Source: Candidatus Avimonas caecicola | Lineage (GTDB): Bacteria > Bacillota > Clostridia > Oscillospirales > Acutalibacteraceae | NCBI GenBank assembly: GCA_904419875.1 | Contig: CAJFTG010000001.1 | Coordinates: forward strand, 1-64,000 | Reading direction: 5' to 3' | Length of the DNA: 64,000 nt | Part shown: positions 34,330-43,633 of the stretch, piece after piece | Layout of the letters: every line of letters starts with the position of its first letter | How positions within the stretch are numbered: the first letter of the stretch is position 1 | Notes under the pieces: model-generated | What the model saw: the letters and a program-made list of their open reading frames with translations, nothing else | The model's database searches: none | Told to the model about the DNA's origin: nothing | Made by a program: the position numbers and the translations under genes

Positions 34330-34348
34330 ATTATACCGTGCAAACGGT
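34330..34348 (-). promoter_or_regulatory. Recombinase -10 box with an adjoining palindrome
   Basis: On the minus strand TATAAT (34330-34335) precedes the recombinase start by about 30 bp; a good -35 box is not visible. The spacer is occupied by the palindrome ACCGT-GCAA-ACGGT (34335-34348), which could be an operator. Read on the plus strand the same palindrome is followed by GTTTTGGTTTTT and resembles a weak terminator for antisense transcripts coming from the switch. Confidence 0.5.
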
Positions 34349-34483
34349 GTTTTGGTTTTTCTCTCCTTCCGCCATCCTTTCCGATGGCTTTTTATTTTGC
34401 CCGATTCCGGAGGGATTACGCGCACAACCGCCGGTTCCGCCGGGCCTGTGCGCCTTGCGGACGGCGTGCGGAGAGCCTTTCAC

Positions 34484-34512
34484 TTGGTATTTCCGCCGTT
34501 TTGTGTTATAGT
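34484..34512 (+). promoter_or_regulatory. Promoter for the AraC-type regulator
   Basis: TTGGTA (34484-34489), 17 bp, TATAGT (34507-34512), followed 44 bp later by the regulator start codon. Confidence 0.65.
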
Positions 34513-34555
34513 GAAAAAAACAGACGCATGGGGGAAGCGGCAAGGAGGCCGGCGT

Positions 34556-35536
34556 ATGATACGAAAGGAAATTCTCGAAAAGCTTCTGCCGGTCACGCCG
34601 GAGGAGAAGCGGCTTCTGGACGGCGCGCGCGCCATCGACCGCAGCCTCTACATGGATGAAGGCGCGGATATTGTCAACAGCCGGAAGCTGCTGAAATCCG
34701 GCCGGCTGATTACCGTGCGCCCCCACACCCGTTTCGTCCGTTTTCCGGAGCATACGCACGATTACGTAGAGGTCATTTACATGTGCGCGGGACAGACCAC
34801 CCACATTGTCAACGGGGAGCAGGTCCTTCTCCGGGAGGGAGAGCTGCTTTTCCTGAGCCCCGGCGCCCGGCAGGAGATCCTGGCCGCCGGCAGAGAAGAC
34901 ATTGCCGTCAACTTCATCATCCTTCCGGAATTTTTCGACAGCCCGCTCCGGATGATGGGGGACGAGGAGACGCCGCTGCGCCGTTTCCTGGTGGACTGCC
35001 TGAAAAACCGCGGCGGGGCGGCGGGATACCTTCATTTTGAGGTCGCGGACGTACCGCCCGTCCAGAATCTGGTGGAAAACCTGATCTGGACGCTCATCCA
35101 CGACGCGCCGAACAAACGGAAGATCAACCAGCTGACCATGGGGCTGCTTTTTCTGCAGCTGCTCAATCACACGGACCGCCTGGTCTGCCGCGACCCGAAG
35201 GAGGAAGCGGTGATGCAGGCGCTCCGCTATATCGAGGACCATTACCGGGACGGCAGCCTGCGGGAGCTGTGCGAATGGCTGCACCAGGATTTCTGCTCCT
35301 TTTCCCGGGAAATCAAGCGGAAAACCGGGAAGAATTACACCGATCTGGTGCAGGAAAAGCGGCTCTCGCAGGCCGGCTTTCTGCTGCGGACCACGGACAT
35401 GACCGTCAGCGATGTCGCCCTTCAGGTCGGCTATGACAACATGAGCTACTTTCACCGCCTGTTCCGGGAAAAATACCACCGCACGCCGCGGCAGTACCGG
35501 CTGTCCGAGCCGAAGGATGCGGCCGCCTATCCGTGA
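34556..35536 (+). CDS. AraC-family transcriptional regulator, likely of rhamnose operon
   Basis: A 326-residue AraC/XylS regulator. The N-terminal cupin has HTHDYVEVIYMCAG and NGEQVLLREGELLFLSPG (about 60-105); the C-terminal double helix-turn-helix (about 222-320) ends with the signature SDVALQVGYDNMSYFHRLFREKYHRTPRQYR. ATG 34556 lies 7 bp after AAGGAGG. Its position directly ahead of rhaB-rhaA-rhaD on the same strand suggests it senses rhamnose or a rhamnose-derived sugar and activates that operon; it is not close in plan to E. coli RhaS by name, so the ligand is inferred. Confidence 0.9.
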   Translation: MIRKEILEKLLPVTPEEKRLLDGARAIDRSLYMDEGADIVNSRKLLKSGRLITVRPHTRFVRFPEHTHDYVEVIYMCAGQTTHIVNGEQVLLREGELLFLSPGARQEILAAGREDIAVNFIILPEFFDSPLRMMGDEETPLRRFLVDCLKNRGGAAGYLHFEVADVPPVQNLVENLIWTLIHDAPNKRKINQLTMGLLFLQLLNHTDRLVCRDPKEEAVMQALRYIEDHYRDGSLRELCEWLHQDFCSFSREIKRKTGKNYTDLVQEKRLSQAGFLLRTTDMTVSDVALQVGYDNMSYFHRLFREKYHRTPRQYRLSEPKDAAAYP

Positions 35537-35561
35537 TACGGAAAGCTGAACGGGCACCTGC

Positions 35562-35602
35562 AAAAAAGGACGCTTTTTTTCCAAAAAAGCGTCCTTTTTT
35601 CT
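35562..35602. terminator. Bidirectional terminator between regulator and rhaB
   Basis: AAAAAAGGACGC pairs with GCGTCCTTTTTT around a T/A-rich loop; T-runs flank the stem on both strands. It ends the regulator transcript. Confidence 0.85.
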
Positions 35603-35617
35603 TCGGCGAGGAGATGG

Positions 35618-35623
35618 TACAAT
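35618..35623 (+). promoter_or_regulatory. Possible -10 box of activator-dependent rhaB promoter
   Basis: TACAAT lies 23 bp ahead of the rhaB start. The position 17 bp further upstream falls in the terminator's T-run and offers no good -35 box, as expected for a promoter that needs an AraC-type activator. Confidence 0.4.
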
Positions 35624-35646
35624 GGCCTTGAAAGGGGGCTTTCACC

Positions 35647-37020
35647 TTGTACGATTATCTTGCCATCGACATCGGCGCTTCGGGCGGCCGCCATATCCTC
35701 GGCTGGGTGGAGAAGGGGCGTTTGCGTCTGGAAGAGGTCTACCGCTTCCCCAACGGCGCCGTCCAAACGGACCGGGGATTGGTCTGGGATACGGAGGCGC
35801 TGGTGCGGGAGGTGCGCAAGGGAATCCGCCGCTGCGGGGAGCTGGGAAAAGCGCCGCGGACGGTCGCCATCGACACCTGGGGCGTGGACTACGTGCTGCT
35901 GGACGGGGACGGGAAGGAGCTGTTCCCCGCCTACGCCTACCGCAACGACCGCACCCTCGCCGTCCGGGAGCAGGCGGAGGAGCGCCTGCCCTTCCCGGCG
36001 CTGTACGCCCGCACCGGCATCCAGCGGCAGGATTTCAACACCGTCTATCAGCTGTTCTGCGACCGGCTGGCGGGCCGGCTGGACCGGGCGGCACATTTTC
36101 TGATGATCCCGGACTATCTGGCCTACCGCCTGACCGGCCGGATGAAAAACGAGTACACCAACGCCACCACCACCTCCCTGGTCAACGCGGAGACCGGCGG
36201 CTGGGACAAAACCGTCCTGGAGCGGTTCGGGCTTCCGTCCTCCCTGTTCCTGCCGCTGAGCCAGCCGGGGGAAGCCGTGGGGGAATTCACGGACGAAATG
36301 AGCGGGTATGCCGGTTTCCGCGCCCGCGTCGTCCTCTGCCCGACGCACGACACCGCCAGCGCGGTGGCGGCCTGTCCGCTGGACGGCCGCAGCGTCTATA
36401 TCTCCTCCGGCACCTGGAGCCTGGTGGGGACAGAGCGGGAAACCCCCGCGATCTCGGAGGAAAGCCGGCGGTATAATTTCACCAACGAGGGCGGGATCGG
36501 CCGCCGCTTCCGGGTGCTGAAAAACATCATGGGCACCTGGCTGTTCCAGAACATCCGCCGCTCCCTCGGCGGCGGATGCAGCTATGACGAAATGATGGAA
36601 CTGGCCATGCGCAGCGGACGCCCGGCGAGGTTTGACGTCAACCATCCGTCCCTGACCGCGCCGGCCGACATGCTGGCGGCGGTCAAAAGCCTGCTGGGAC
36701 GGCCGGAGGCCGGGACGGGAGAGCTTCTCAACAGCGCCTATCATTCCCTGGCCTCCGCCTATGCGGAGGCGGTGCGGGAGCTGGAGGAAATCACCGGCGA
36801 AAAAATGGGCCGCGTTGTGATCGTGGGCGGCGGGAGCAGGGACGCCTACCTCAACCGCCTGACCGCGCAGTATACGGGCCTTCCCGTCTGCACCGGCCTG
36901 CAGGAGGCCACGGCCACAGGGAATATCCTGTCCCAGCTCATGGCGGACCGGGGCCTCGGCCTGCGGGAGGCGCGGGAACTGGTGCAGGCATCTTTTGATC
37001 TCAAGGAGGAACAGGCATGA
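35647..37020 (+). CDS. rhaB: L-rhamnulokinase
   Basis: A 457-residue FGGY-family kinase that phosphorylates L-rhamnulose at C1. IDIGASGGRHILG at the N-terminus, AIDTWGVDYVLLD near 77, CPTHDTASAV near 235, SSGTWSLVG and the C-terminal VIVGGGSRDAYLNRLTA are typical of RhaB. The start is TTG 35647, after AAAGGGGG. It overlaps rhaA by 4 bp (ATGA), so the operon is translationally coupled. Confidence 0.93.
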   Translation: MYDYLAIDIGASGGRHILGWVEKGRLRLEEVYRFPNGAVQTDRGLVWDTEALVREVRKGIRRCGELGKAPRTVAIDTWGVDYVLLDGDGKELFPAYAYRNDRTLAVREQAEERLPFPALYARTGIQRQDFNTVYQLFCDRLAGRLDRAAHFLMIPDYLAYRLTGRMKNEYTNATTTSLVNAETGGWDKTVLERFGLPSSLFLPLSQPGEAVGEFTDEMSGYAGFRARVVLCPTHDTASAVAACPLDGRSVYISSGTWSLVGTERETPAISEESRRYNFTNEGGIGRRFRVLKNIMGTWLFQNIRRSLGGGCSYDEMMELAMRSGRPARFDVNHPSLTAPADMLAAVKSLLGRPEAGTGELLNSAYHSLASAYAEAVRELEEITGEKMGRVVIVGGGSRDAYLNRLTAQYTGLPVCTGLQEATATGNILSQLMADRGLGLREARELVQASFDLKEEQA

Positions 37021-38258
37021 ACCGTTATGAAAGCGCTAAAGAATGGTACGCCCGGTACGGCGTGGATACCGAGGCGGCGATGGCCGTGCTGCAAAACGTC
37101 CCGGTTTCCCTGCACTGCTGGCAGGGGGACGACGTTATCGGTTTCGACCAGAAGGGGGCTCTCTCCGGCGGCATCCAGACCACCGGCGATTACCCCGGAC
37201 GCGCGCGGAACCCGGAGGAGCTGATGGCGGACATCGACAGGGCGTTCGGCCTGATTCCGGGGAAAAAGAAGCTGAATCTTCACGCAAGCTACGCCATTTT
37301 TGAGGACGGGGAGTTTGCCGACCGCGACCGCATCCAGCCCCGGCACTTCGCCAAATGGGTGGAATTTGCCCGGGCACGGGGATGGGGGCTGGATTTTAAC
37401 CCCACCTTCTTTTCCCACCCGATGGCCAAGGACAGCCTGACGCTCTCCTCCCCCGACGAGCACGTCCGCCGTTTCTGGGTGGAGCACGGAAAGCGCTGCC
37501 TGGAAATCGCCCGGTATTTCGCGGAGCAGACCGGCCTTCCCTGCGTCATGAACATCTGGATTCCGGACGGGTACAAGGATATCCCGGCCGACCGGCTGGG
37601 GCCGCGCGCCCGGTTTAAGCAGTCGCTGGACGAGATCCTGTCGGTCCCCTACGACAGGGAGAAGGTGTTCGTCTGCCTGGAATCCAAGGTGTTCGGCATC
37701 GGGCTGGAATCCTACACGGTGGGCAGCGCGGAATTCGGCATGGGGTACGCGGCGCAGAAGGGGATCGTCCCGCTGATGGACAACGGCCACTACCATCCGA
37801 CCGAGGCGGTGTCCGACAAGATCTCCTCCCTGCTGCTGTTCCACGACCGGCTGGCCCTGCACATCACCCGCCCCGTGCGCTGGGATTCCGACCATGTGGT
37901 CCTGTTCGACGACGAAACCCGGGAAATCGCCCGGGAGGTGGTGCGCTGCGGAGCGCTCGACCGGGTGTTCCTGGCGACCGATTATTTTGATGCGTCCATC
38001 AACCGCATCAGCGCCTGGGTCACCGGCGGTCGGAGCGTGCAGAAGGCGCTGCTCTTCGCCCTCCTTCAGCCCAACGAGGCAATGAAGGCGATGCAGGACA
38101 GCGGCGATTTCACCTCCCTGATGGTGCTGCAGGAGGAGATGAAGACGCTGCCGTTCGGCGACATATGGGCGGAGTACCTTGCCCGCCAGCAGGTGCCGGC
38201 GGAGTATCTGCCGGAAGTGCGGAAATATGAAAAGAAGGTTTTGGAGGCACGGCAATGA
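37017..38258 (+). CDS. rhaA: L-rhamnose isomerase
   Basis: A 413-residue metal-dependent TIM-barrel isomerase that interconverts L-rhamnose and L-rhamnulose. Recognisable blocks are VSLHCWQGDDVIGFD near 30, LNLHASYAIFED near 87, GLDFNPTFFSHPMAKD near 123, IWIPDG near 180 and PLMDNGHYHPTEAVSDKISS near 253; the length matches the family (about 419). It overlaps rhaB and rhaD by 4 bp each. Confidence 0.96.
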   Translation: MNRYESAKEWYARYGVDTEAAMAVLQNVPVSLHCWQGDDVIGFDQKGALSGGIQTTGDYPGRARNPEELMADIDRAFGLIPGKKKLNLHASYAIFEDGEFADRDRIQPRHFAKWVEFARARGWGLDFNPTFFSHPMAKDSLTLSSPDEHVRRFWVEHGKRCLEIARYFAEQTGLPCVMNIWIPDGYKDIPADRLGPRARFKQSLDEILSVPYDREKVFVCLESKVFGIGLESYTVGSAEFGMGYAAQKGIVPLMDNGHYHPTEAVSDKISSLLLFHDRLALHITRPVRWDSDHVVLFDDETREIAREVVRCGALDRVFLATDYFDASINRISAWVTGGRSVQKALLFALLQPNEAMKAMQDSGDFTSLMVLQEEMKTLPFGDIWAEYLARQQVPAEYLPEVRKYEKKVLEARQ

Positions 38259-39070
38259 AAGATATTCTCACAGCCCCCTTTGTCAGGGAAATGGCTGAAA
38301 CCACGGCCAACATGTACCGGCTCGGCTGGGACGAGCGCAACGGCGGAAACATCAGCTGCCTGCTGGATGAAGCAGAGGCGGCGGAATACCTGGACCTCGG
38401 CCGCGTGCTGCGCACCATCCCGACCGGCTTTGACGCCGGGCCGCTGAAGGGAAAGCTCCTGATCGTCACCGGCACGGGAAAATACTTCAAAAACGTGCAG
38501 AAGGACCCGGAAACCAACCTCGGCGTCATCCGCATCGCGCAGGACGGGACCACGGCGGAGCTGCTGTGGGGCTATGCCGACGGCGGCCGGTTTACCAGCG
38601 AGCTGCCCGCCCACCTGATGAGCCATATGGCCCGGCTTTCGGTGGACCCGGAAAACCGCGTGGTCATGCACAGCCACCCCACCCATACCCTGGCGATGAA
38701 CTATGTCCATGAACTGGACGAGCGGGCGCTCACCCACACCCTGTGGGAGATGTGCACGGAATGCATCGTGGTATTCCCGGACGGCGTGGGCGTGCTGCCG
38801 TGGATGCTTTGCGGGACGAATTCCATCGGGGAAGCAACGGCGGAAAAAATGAAGCAGTACCGCCTGGTCGTCTGGGGGATGCACGGCATTTACGGCGCGG
38901 GCCGAACCATGGACGAAACCTTCGGCCTGATCGAGACGGTGGAAAAGGCGGCGCAGATTTACATGCTCACCTGCGGCCGCCCGCGGCTCAACACCATCCG
39001 GGACGACCAGCTTCAGGAAATTGCCGAAGCCTTCGGCGTCAATTACCGCCGGGACTTCCTGAACCTGTAA
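38255..39070 (+). CDS. rhaD: L-rhamnulose-1-phosphate aldolase
   Basis: A 271-residue class II zinc aldolase that splits L-rhamnulose 1-phosphate into dihydroxyacetone phosphate and L-lactaldehyde. Zinc-binding histidines are in MHSHPTHTLAMNY near 140 and WGMHGIYGAG near 208; GWDERNGGNISCLL near 26 is also conserved. Completes the rhaBAD pathway. No lactaldehyde reductase or rhamnose mutarotase gene is nearby. Confidence 0.96.
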   Translation: MKDILTAPFVREMAETTANMYRLGWDERNGGNISCLLDEAEAAEYLDLGRVLRTIPTGFDAGPLKGKLLIVTGTGKYFKNVQKDPETNLGVIRIAQDGTTAELLWGYADGGRFTSELPAHLMSHMARLSVDPENRVVMHSHPTHTLAMNYVHELDERALTHTLWEMCTECIVVFPDGVGVLPWMLCGTNSIGEATAEKMKQYRLVVWGMHGIYGAGRTMDETFGLIETVEKAAQIYMLTCGRPRLNTIRDDQLQEIAEAFGVNYRRDFLNL

Positions 39071-39120
39071 CGCCCGTATCCGCCATACGCACCCACGACA
39101 AATACAAAGGAGGGACGGCC

Positions 39121-42069
39121 ATGAAAAACAACTGGACAGCTCTGCTCGGCCGGGATCTGACCCCTTACCGCTGCCTGCCCTTCTGGAGCTGGAACGACCG
39201 GCTTGAAGATGCGGAGCTGACGCGCCAGATCCGGCAGATGAAGCAGGCAGGGATGGGCGGCTTCTTCATGCACGCGCGCAGCGGCCTGCTGACGGAATAC
39301 CTGAGCGACGCCTGGTTCCACGCCGTGGAGGTCTGCAAGGACGAGGCCGCCCGGCAGGGCATGGAAGCGTGGTGCTACGATGAAAACGGCTGGCCGAGCG
39401 GCTTTGCCGGCATGAAACTGCTCGAGGACCCGGGCAACTGGGTGCACTACCTGACCTGCCGGAAGACCGACCGGTTCGACCCCGCCGCCCTGGCCGTTTA
39501 TTGCCTGGAGGGGGATATCCTCCGCCGGGCGCCGGCGGACGCCGGGCAAGCCGAATACTGGTGCGTTTATGACCATACCAACGGCTCGGTGGTTGATATT
39601 CTGAACCCGCGGGTGGTCCGGCGCTTTATCGAAGAAACCCACGAGCGGTATTTCGAACGGTTCCCCGCCGATTTCAGCCGGACGTTTGCCGGCTTCTTCA
39701 CCGACGAGCCGCAGTATTTCCGCTGGGAAACCGCTTATACCCCGGTGATGCTGGAAGCGTACCGGGAAGCATACGGCCAGGACCTGCTGGACGTGCTCGG
39801 CGCGCTGTTTATCGACTGCCGGCAGGCGCCTGAGCTGCGTTATCGCTACTGGAAGCTGATGAACCGCCTGTTCACGGATTCCTTCATCCGCCAGATTTAC
39901 GACTGGTGCGAAGCGCACGGCTGCCAGATCACCGGCCACGCTGTGGAGGAGCAGCAGCTCTCTACCCAGATGTGGTGCTGCGCCGGCGTCATGCCCTTTT
40001 ACGAATACGAGCATATCCCGGGGGTGGACTGGCTCGGCCGGGAGATCGCCACTGAAATCATGCCGCGGCAGGTTTCCTCCGTCGCGCAGCAGCTGGGCCG
40101 GCCGCAGGTTCTCACCGAATCGTTCGCCTGCGCCGGCTGGGACGCCACGCCGCGGGAGCTCAAGCGCATCGGGGAATGGCAGTACGTGCATGGGGTCAAC
40201 CGGATGTGCACCCACCTGACCCCCTACTCCATCCGCGGCAACCGCAAGAAAGACCATCCCGGCTTCTTTTCCGAACACAGCCCATGGTTCTCCGAACTGC
40301 GGCGGTTCAACGATTATTTCTCCGCCCTGGGCTGCATGCTGTCCCAAAGCGAGGAGGTGGTCCACGCCGCCGTGCTCCACCCCATGCATTCCGCCTACCT
40401 CACCTACGACCGCCGCCGGGACGCGGCGTCCGTCGCGCCGCTGGAGCAGGCGTTCGCCGGCCTTGTGGAGCGGCTGGGCGGCGCCCATATCGGGCACCAT
40501 TACCTGGACGAAACCCTTCTGGCGAAATACGGCAGGGTGGAAGGGGGCGCGCTCATCGTGGGCCGCTGCCGCTACGATTCCCTGATTATTCCGGATATGC
40601 CCTGCATCGACGGCGCCACCGCCGCGCTTCTGCGGGAATATGTGCGAAACGGCGGACGACTCTATCTCGACGGGCAGCGGCCCTCGCTGGTGGACGGCCG
40701 TCCGGCGGAAACCGGATGGCTGGTTTCGAACCTTTCCTGGGAAGAGCTGGCACAGGAGGAAATCCGGGTGGACGACCCCGCCACCGCCGTACGTTCCACC
40801 CTCCGGCGTTCCGAAAACGGCGACTTCCTGTTCGCCGTCAACCTTTCCGAGGATACCGCCTGCACGCTGCGGTACCGCCTGCGCGCTGAGGGCGCGGCGC
40901 TGTTCTTCCCGCTCACCGGCGAATGCCGCCCTCTCGCCTATGAAAAGGACGGCGACGGGATTGACCTGACCCTCCATTTCAAGCCGGGCCAGTCCCACAT
41001 CGTCCTGCTCGGCCCGACGGAACCCGCCCCCTCCCCGGCGCCGGAGCAGCGCGAGCGGCACGGCCGGCGCGAACAGCCTCCCCGCGCCGGCCTGGCCGAC
41101 TGCGCCGACAACACCCTGAAGCTGGATTACGTGCGGATTTCCTACGACGGCGTCCGCTACACCGCGCCCCTCCCCATCCCCGCGGCGGCCGACACCCTTT
41201 TGCGGCGGCGGACCAACGGCGACGTGTACCTGAAGTATTCGTTCACCGTGCGGGATCTGCCGGAATCGCTGGCGGCGGAGATCGAGCCGATGCATGTGCA
41301 GGCGGTCTGGCTCAACGGAAAGGCGATTGCCGCGGACGGCGAGGGCACCCTGGAAAAAAGCTTCCTGCGCGCGGATATCCGCAACGACGTGCGGGTGGGG
41401 GAAAACGAGCTGGTCTGCCGGATAGAATACCGGCAGCCGGACACCGTTTACGAGGTTCTTTTTGACCGGGCCGACGTCACCGAAAGCCTGATTAACTGCC
41501 TGACCTACGACACCGAAATCGACGCGGCGTATCTGCGCGGGCAATTCGGCGTGTGCTCGCTTGGCGGCTACGCCGATGTCCGGCCGGGCATTGCCCTGTC
41601 CGACGGCCCCTTTGTCCTCACCGCCCTTCCCCGGGAAATGGAGAGCGCCCGCCTGAACCGGCAGGGTTTTCCCTTCTTCGCCGGCCGCATGACCCTCCGT
41701 TTCTCGGTGGAGCTGGAGAATCCGGACTGTTCCCTGCGGCTTTACGGGCGGTATGCCACCGCCCAGGTGCGGGTAAACGGGGTGGAGTTCCCTCCCCTGC
41801 TGTTCGAAGACGAGGTTGACGTGCACCGCGCCCTGCGCCCAGGGAGCAACGAGCTGTGCATCACTCTTTGCTGCAGCAACCGCAACCTTCTCGGCCCCTC
41901 CCATGTGAAGGACGACCCGGAGCCGCTGATGGTCTTCCCGGACCATTTCGACCTGGGTAAGGACTGGCAGGACGGGAAGAACCCCCGTTATACGGATTCC
42001 TACTCTTTTGTGGACTTCGGCCTGGACGAATGGGAGTGGGTTCCTCTCGTGCAGGACAGTTTCTGCTGA
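39121..42069 (+). CDS. GH106-type alpha-L-rhamnosidase, cytoplasmic
   Basis: A 982-residue glycosidase. The start PYRCLPFWSWNDRL, then RQIRQMKQAGMGGFFMHARSGL, and WCYDENGWPSGFAG are typical of the GH106-like alpha-L-rhamnosidase family; the second half contains beta-sandwich domains with galactose-binding-like character. It should release L-rhamnose from oligosaccharides. No signal peptide is visible from ATG 39121, which follows AAAGGAGGG, so it likely works in the cytoplasm on imported fragments. The track ORF runs back through rhaD out of frame and is rejected. Its position 50 bp after rhaD ties it to the rhamnose operon. Confidence 0.85.
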   Translation: MKNNWTALLGRDLTPYRCLPFWSWNDRLEDAELTRQIRQMKQAGMGGFFMHARSGLLTEYLSDAWFHAVEVCKDEAARQGMEAWCYDENGWPSGFAGMKLLEDPGNWVHYLTCRKTDRFDPAALAVYCLEGDILRRAPADAGQAEYWCVYDHTNGSVVDILNPRVVRRFIEETHERYFERFPADFSRTFAGFFTDEPQYFRWETAYTPVMLEAYREAYGQDLLDVLGALFIDCRQAPELRYRYWKLMNRLFTDSFIRQIYDWCEAHGCQITGHAVEEQQLSTQMWCCAGVMPFYEYEHIPGVDWLGREIATEIMPRQVSSVAQQLGRPQVLTESFACAGWDATPRELKRIGEWQYVHGVNRMCTHLTPYSIRGNRKKDHPGFFSEHSPWFSELRRFNDYFSALGCMLSQSEEVVHAAVLHPMHSAYLTYDRRRDAASVAPLEQAFAGLVERLGGAHIGHHYLDETLLAKYGRVEGGALIVGRCRYDSLIIPDMPCIDGATAALLREYVRNGGRLYLDGQRPSLVDGRPAETGWLVSNLSWEELAQEEIRVDDPATAVRSTLRRSENGDFLFAVNLSEDTACTLRYRLRAEGAALFFPLTGECRPLAYEKDGDGIDLTLHFKPGQSHIVLLGPTEPAPSPAPEQRERHGRREQPPRAGLADCADNTLKLDYVRISYDGVRYTAPLPIPAAADTLLRRRTNGDVYLKYSFTVRDLPESLAAEIEPMHVQAVWLNGKAIAADGEGTLEKSFLRADIRNDVRVGENELVCRIEYRQPDTVYEVLFDRADVTESLINCLTYDTEIDAAYLRGQFGVCSLGGYADVRPGIALSDGPFVLTALPREMESARLNRQGFPFFAGRMTLRFSVELENPDCSLRLYGRYATAQVRVNGVEFPPLLFEDEVDVHRALRPGSNELCITLCCSNRNLLGPSHVKDDPEPLMVFPDHFDLGKDWQDGKNPRYTDSYSFVDFGLDEWEWVPLVQDSFC

Positions 42070-42290
42070 AGCGGCAAAACACACGGCTTTTCCTCCGCAT
42101 GTCGGAGGATGTCGGGCGGAAAAGGCAGGGTTCCCACTGTTTCTCCTCCTCACTCCCCCTCGCTCCACCCCGATCCTGTCCGGCTTTTCTCCGGTTAGAA
42201 TTCGAGCCGGGGCGCCGTCACGTACACAACACCTGTGGGGCATACGGGCAGACAAAAAAGCGCGCCCCGACACCATACCGGCAGAAAATT
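42070..42290. other. Intergenic spacer between convergent operons
   Basis: About 220 bp with no supported gene, between the GH106 stop codon and the shared terminator hairpin. Confidence 0.5.
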
Positions 42291-42332
42291 GTAAAGAGAG
42301 GCGTACCGCCGCGACGGTACGCCTCTCTTTAC
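42291..42332. terminator. Perfect 18-bp stem between convergent operons
   Basis: GTAAAGAGAGGCGTACCG (42291-42308) pairs perfectly with 42315-42332, loop CCGCGA. T-rich runs within the arms allow termination of both the rhamnose operon and the glycan operon; the right arm includes the stop codon of the GH140-like gene. Confidence 0.8.
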
Positions 42333-43549
42333 TTGGCCCGCAGCAGCAGGATGTAGTCGCCGTTTTTGTTCGGCGGCATAAACACACATTTACCGCGGTA
42401 ATCCTCCCGGGCTTCCAGTGTCACACCGCACGAGGTGTCGTACCACTGCGCCCGCACACAGGAAAAGTGCCGCTCCACATCCACGAAGATTCGGCGGTGG
42501 CGGGTCGGATAGATCAGCAGGTAATCGTCGCCCACGGCGCTCAGGCAGTTGGCGGACGCGCTGCTCGGCCGGAGCGAAAGCAGGTCGATAAAGGAGATCA
42601 GCTTGTTCACATGCTTGACCTGCAGCGCCATCGGGCGGTGCAGCGCTTCCTTCCAGCGATACGGGTATTCTTCGTTCCGCTCCGTCTGAAAGCACCAAAC
42701 GCTCTGATGCCCGTAGGTATGGCCCAGGGCGCCGCTGACCAGATTGCTGTACATCCGGCGGCGAAGATCGGCCGCCGTCCAGCGGTATCCCCAGTCCCGG
42801 CAGAAATCCGCAGGGAAATCCTCATAAAAGCACTCCGCATCGAGGCACGGCTTGTTTTCGGCCTCCAGGGTTCGCGCCACCATGCGATGGCTGTTCCATC
42901 CCCCGAAAGCGTGGCCCGACTGGATCGAATGGAAATCGATATAAACGCGTCCCCGCAGATAATCGACCGAGGACGCCTCGCCGCAGGGATGGTAGGTCAT
43001 CAGGTGCCTTTTCCCCTCTCCCCGGCGGATTCCCGCCGCCATCGCGTCAATGACGGAGCGGTGGCGCTCGTTTTCAATCGGACGGTCCCCGCCGAGCATC
43101 CAGATCAGATTGTCAAACCGGCCGGCAAACGCGCCGAGCCATTGGCCGTAAGCAAACGCATTCTCCGGCGTAAACACCTCGGGGCCAATTCCCCATTTCC
43201 GGTTGAATTTGTCTCCCCAGGTCGGCAGCAGCGTAACGGTCATCCCACGGCGGGCCGCCTCCTGAAGAAGAAAAGCCGCCAGCTCAAAATAGGGTTCATT
43301 CGGCCGGCAGGGATCCCCGTCAAGGAAGGGCAGCTCCCCCTCCCGGTTGGGCCGGCGCAGTCCGTCGAACTCGGATATGGCCGACACCTGGACGGTATTG
43401 AAGCCTTGAGCGGACCGGATGCTCAGATATTCCACAATCTCCCCGCGGCTAAGCCGCTGCAGCAGGGTCCAGGCGGTATCGGCCAGGTAAGGAAACAGCT
43501 TTCCCGCTTCATTGACGATATACCGCCCGTTTGCACTGATTTTCAGCAT
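42329..43549 (-). CDS. GH140/apiosidase-like glycoside hydrolase (DUF4038)
   Basis: A 406-residue TIM-barrel protein of the DUF4038/apiosidase-like family: ADTAWTLLQRLSRGEIVEYL near 23, WGIGPEVFTPENAFAYGQWLG near 119, and IWMLGGDRP near 148 are characteristic. The founding GH140 enzyme is an endo-apiosidase acting on rhamnogalacturonan-II. No signal peptide is visible. It is the last gene of the long minus-strand operon and ends in the shared terminator. Substrate specificity within this family varies, so apiose is likely but not certain. Confidence 0.75.
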   Translation of the reverse strand: MLKISANGRYIVNEAGKLFPYLADTAWTLLQRLSRGEIVEYLSIRSAQGFNTVQVSAISEFDGLRRPNREGELPFLDGDPCRPNEPYFELAAFLLQEAARRGMTVTLLPTWGDKFNRKWGIGPEVFTPENAFAYGQWLGAFAGRFDNLIWMLGGDRPIENERHRSVIDAMAAGIRRGEGKRHLMTYHPCGEASSVDYLRGRVYIDFHSIQSGHAFGGWNSHRMVARTLEAENKPCLDAECFYEDFPADFCRDWGYRWTAADLRRRMYSNLVSGALGHTYGHQSVWCFQTERNEEYPYRWKEALHRPMALQVKHVNKLISFIDLLSLRPSSASANCLSAVGDDYLLIYPTRHRRIFVDVERHFSCVRAQWYDTSCGVTLEAREDYRGKCVFMPPNKNGDYILLLRAK

Positions 43550-43633
43550 ATTGCTCCCTTGTCCTTTGCTATAAGCACACGCGCCGTATCCACGCCGGCG
43601 GCGGTTCCTCTTCCTTTTCCAATAAACGGTGTG

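Noticed and set aside
39043-42387. 1114-residue minus-strand ORF opposite the GH106 gene
   Set aside because: Shadow of the rhamnosidase; the plus frame has clear GH106 motifs and a ribosome binding site.
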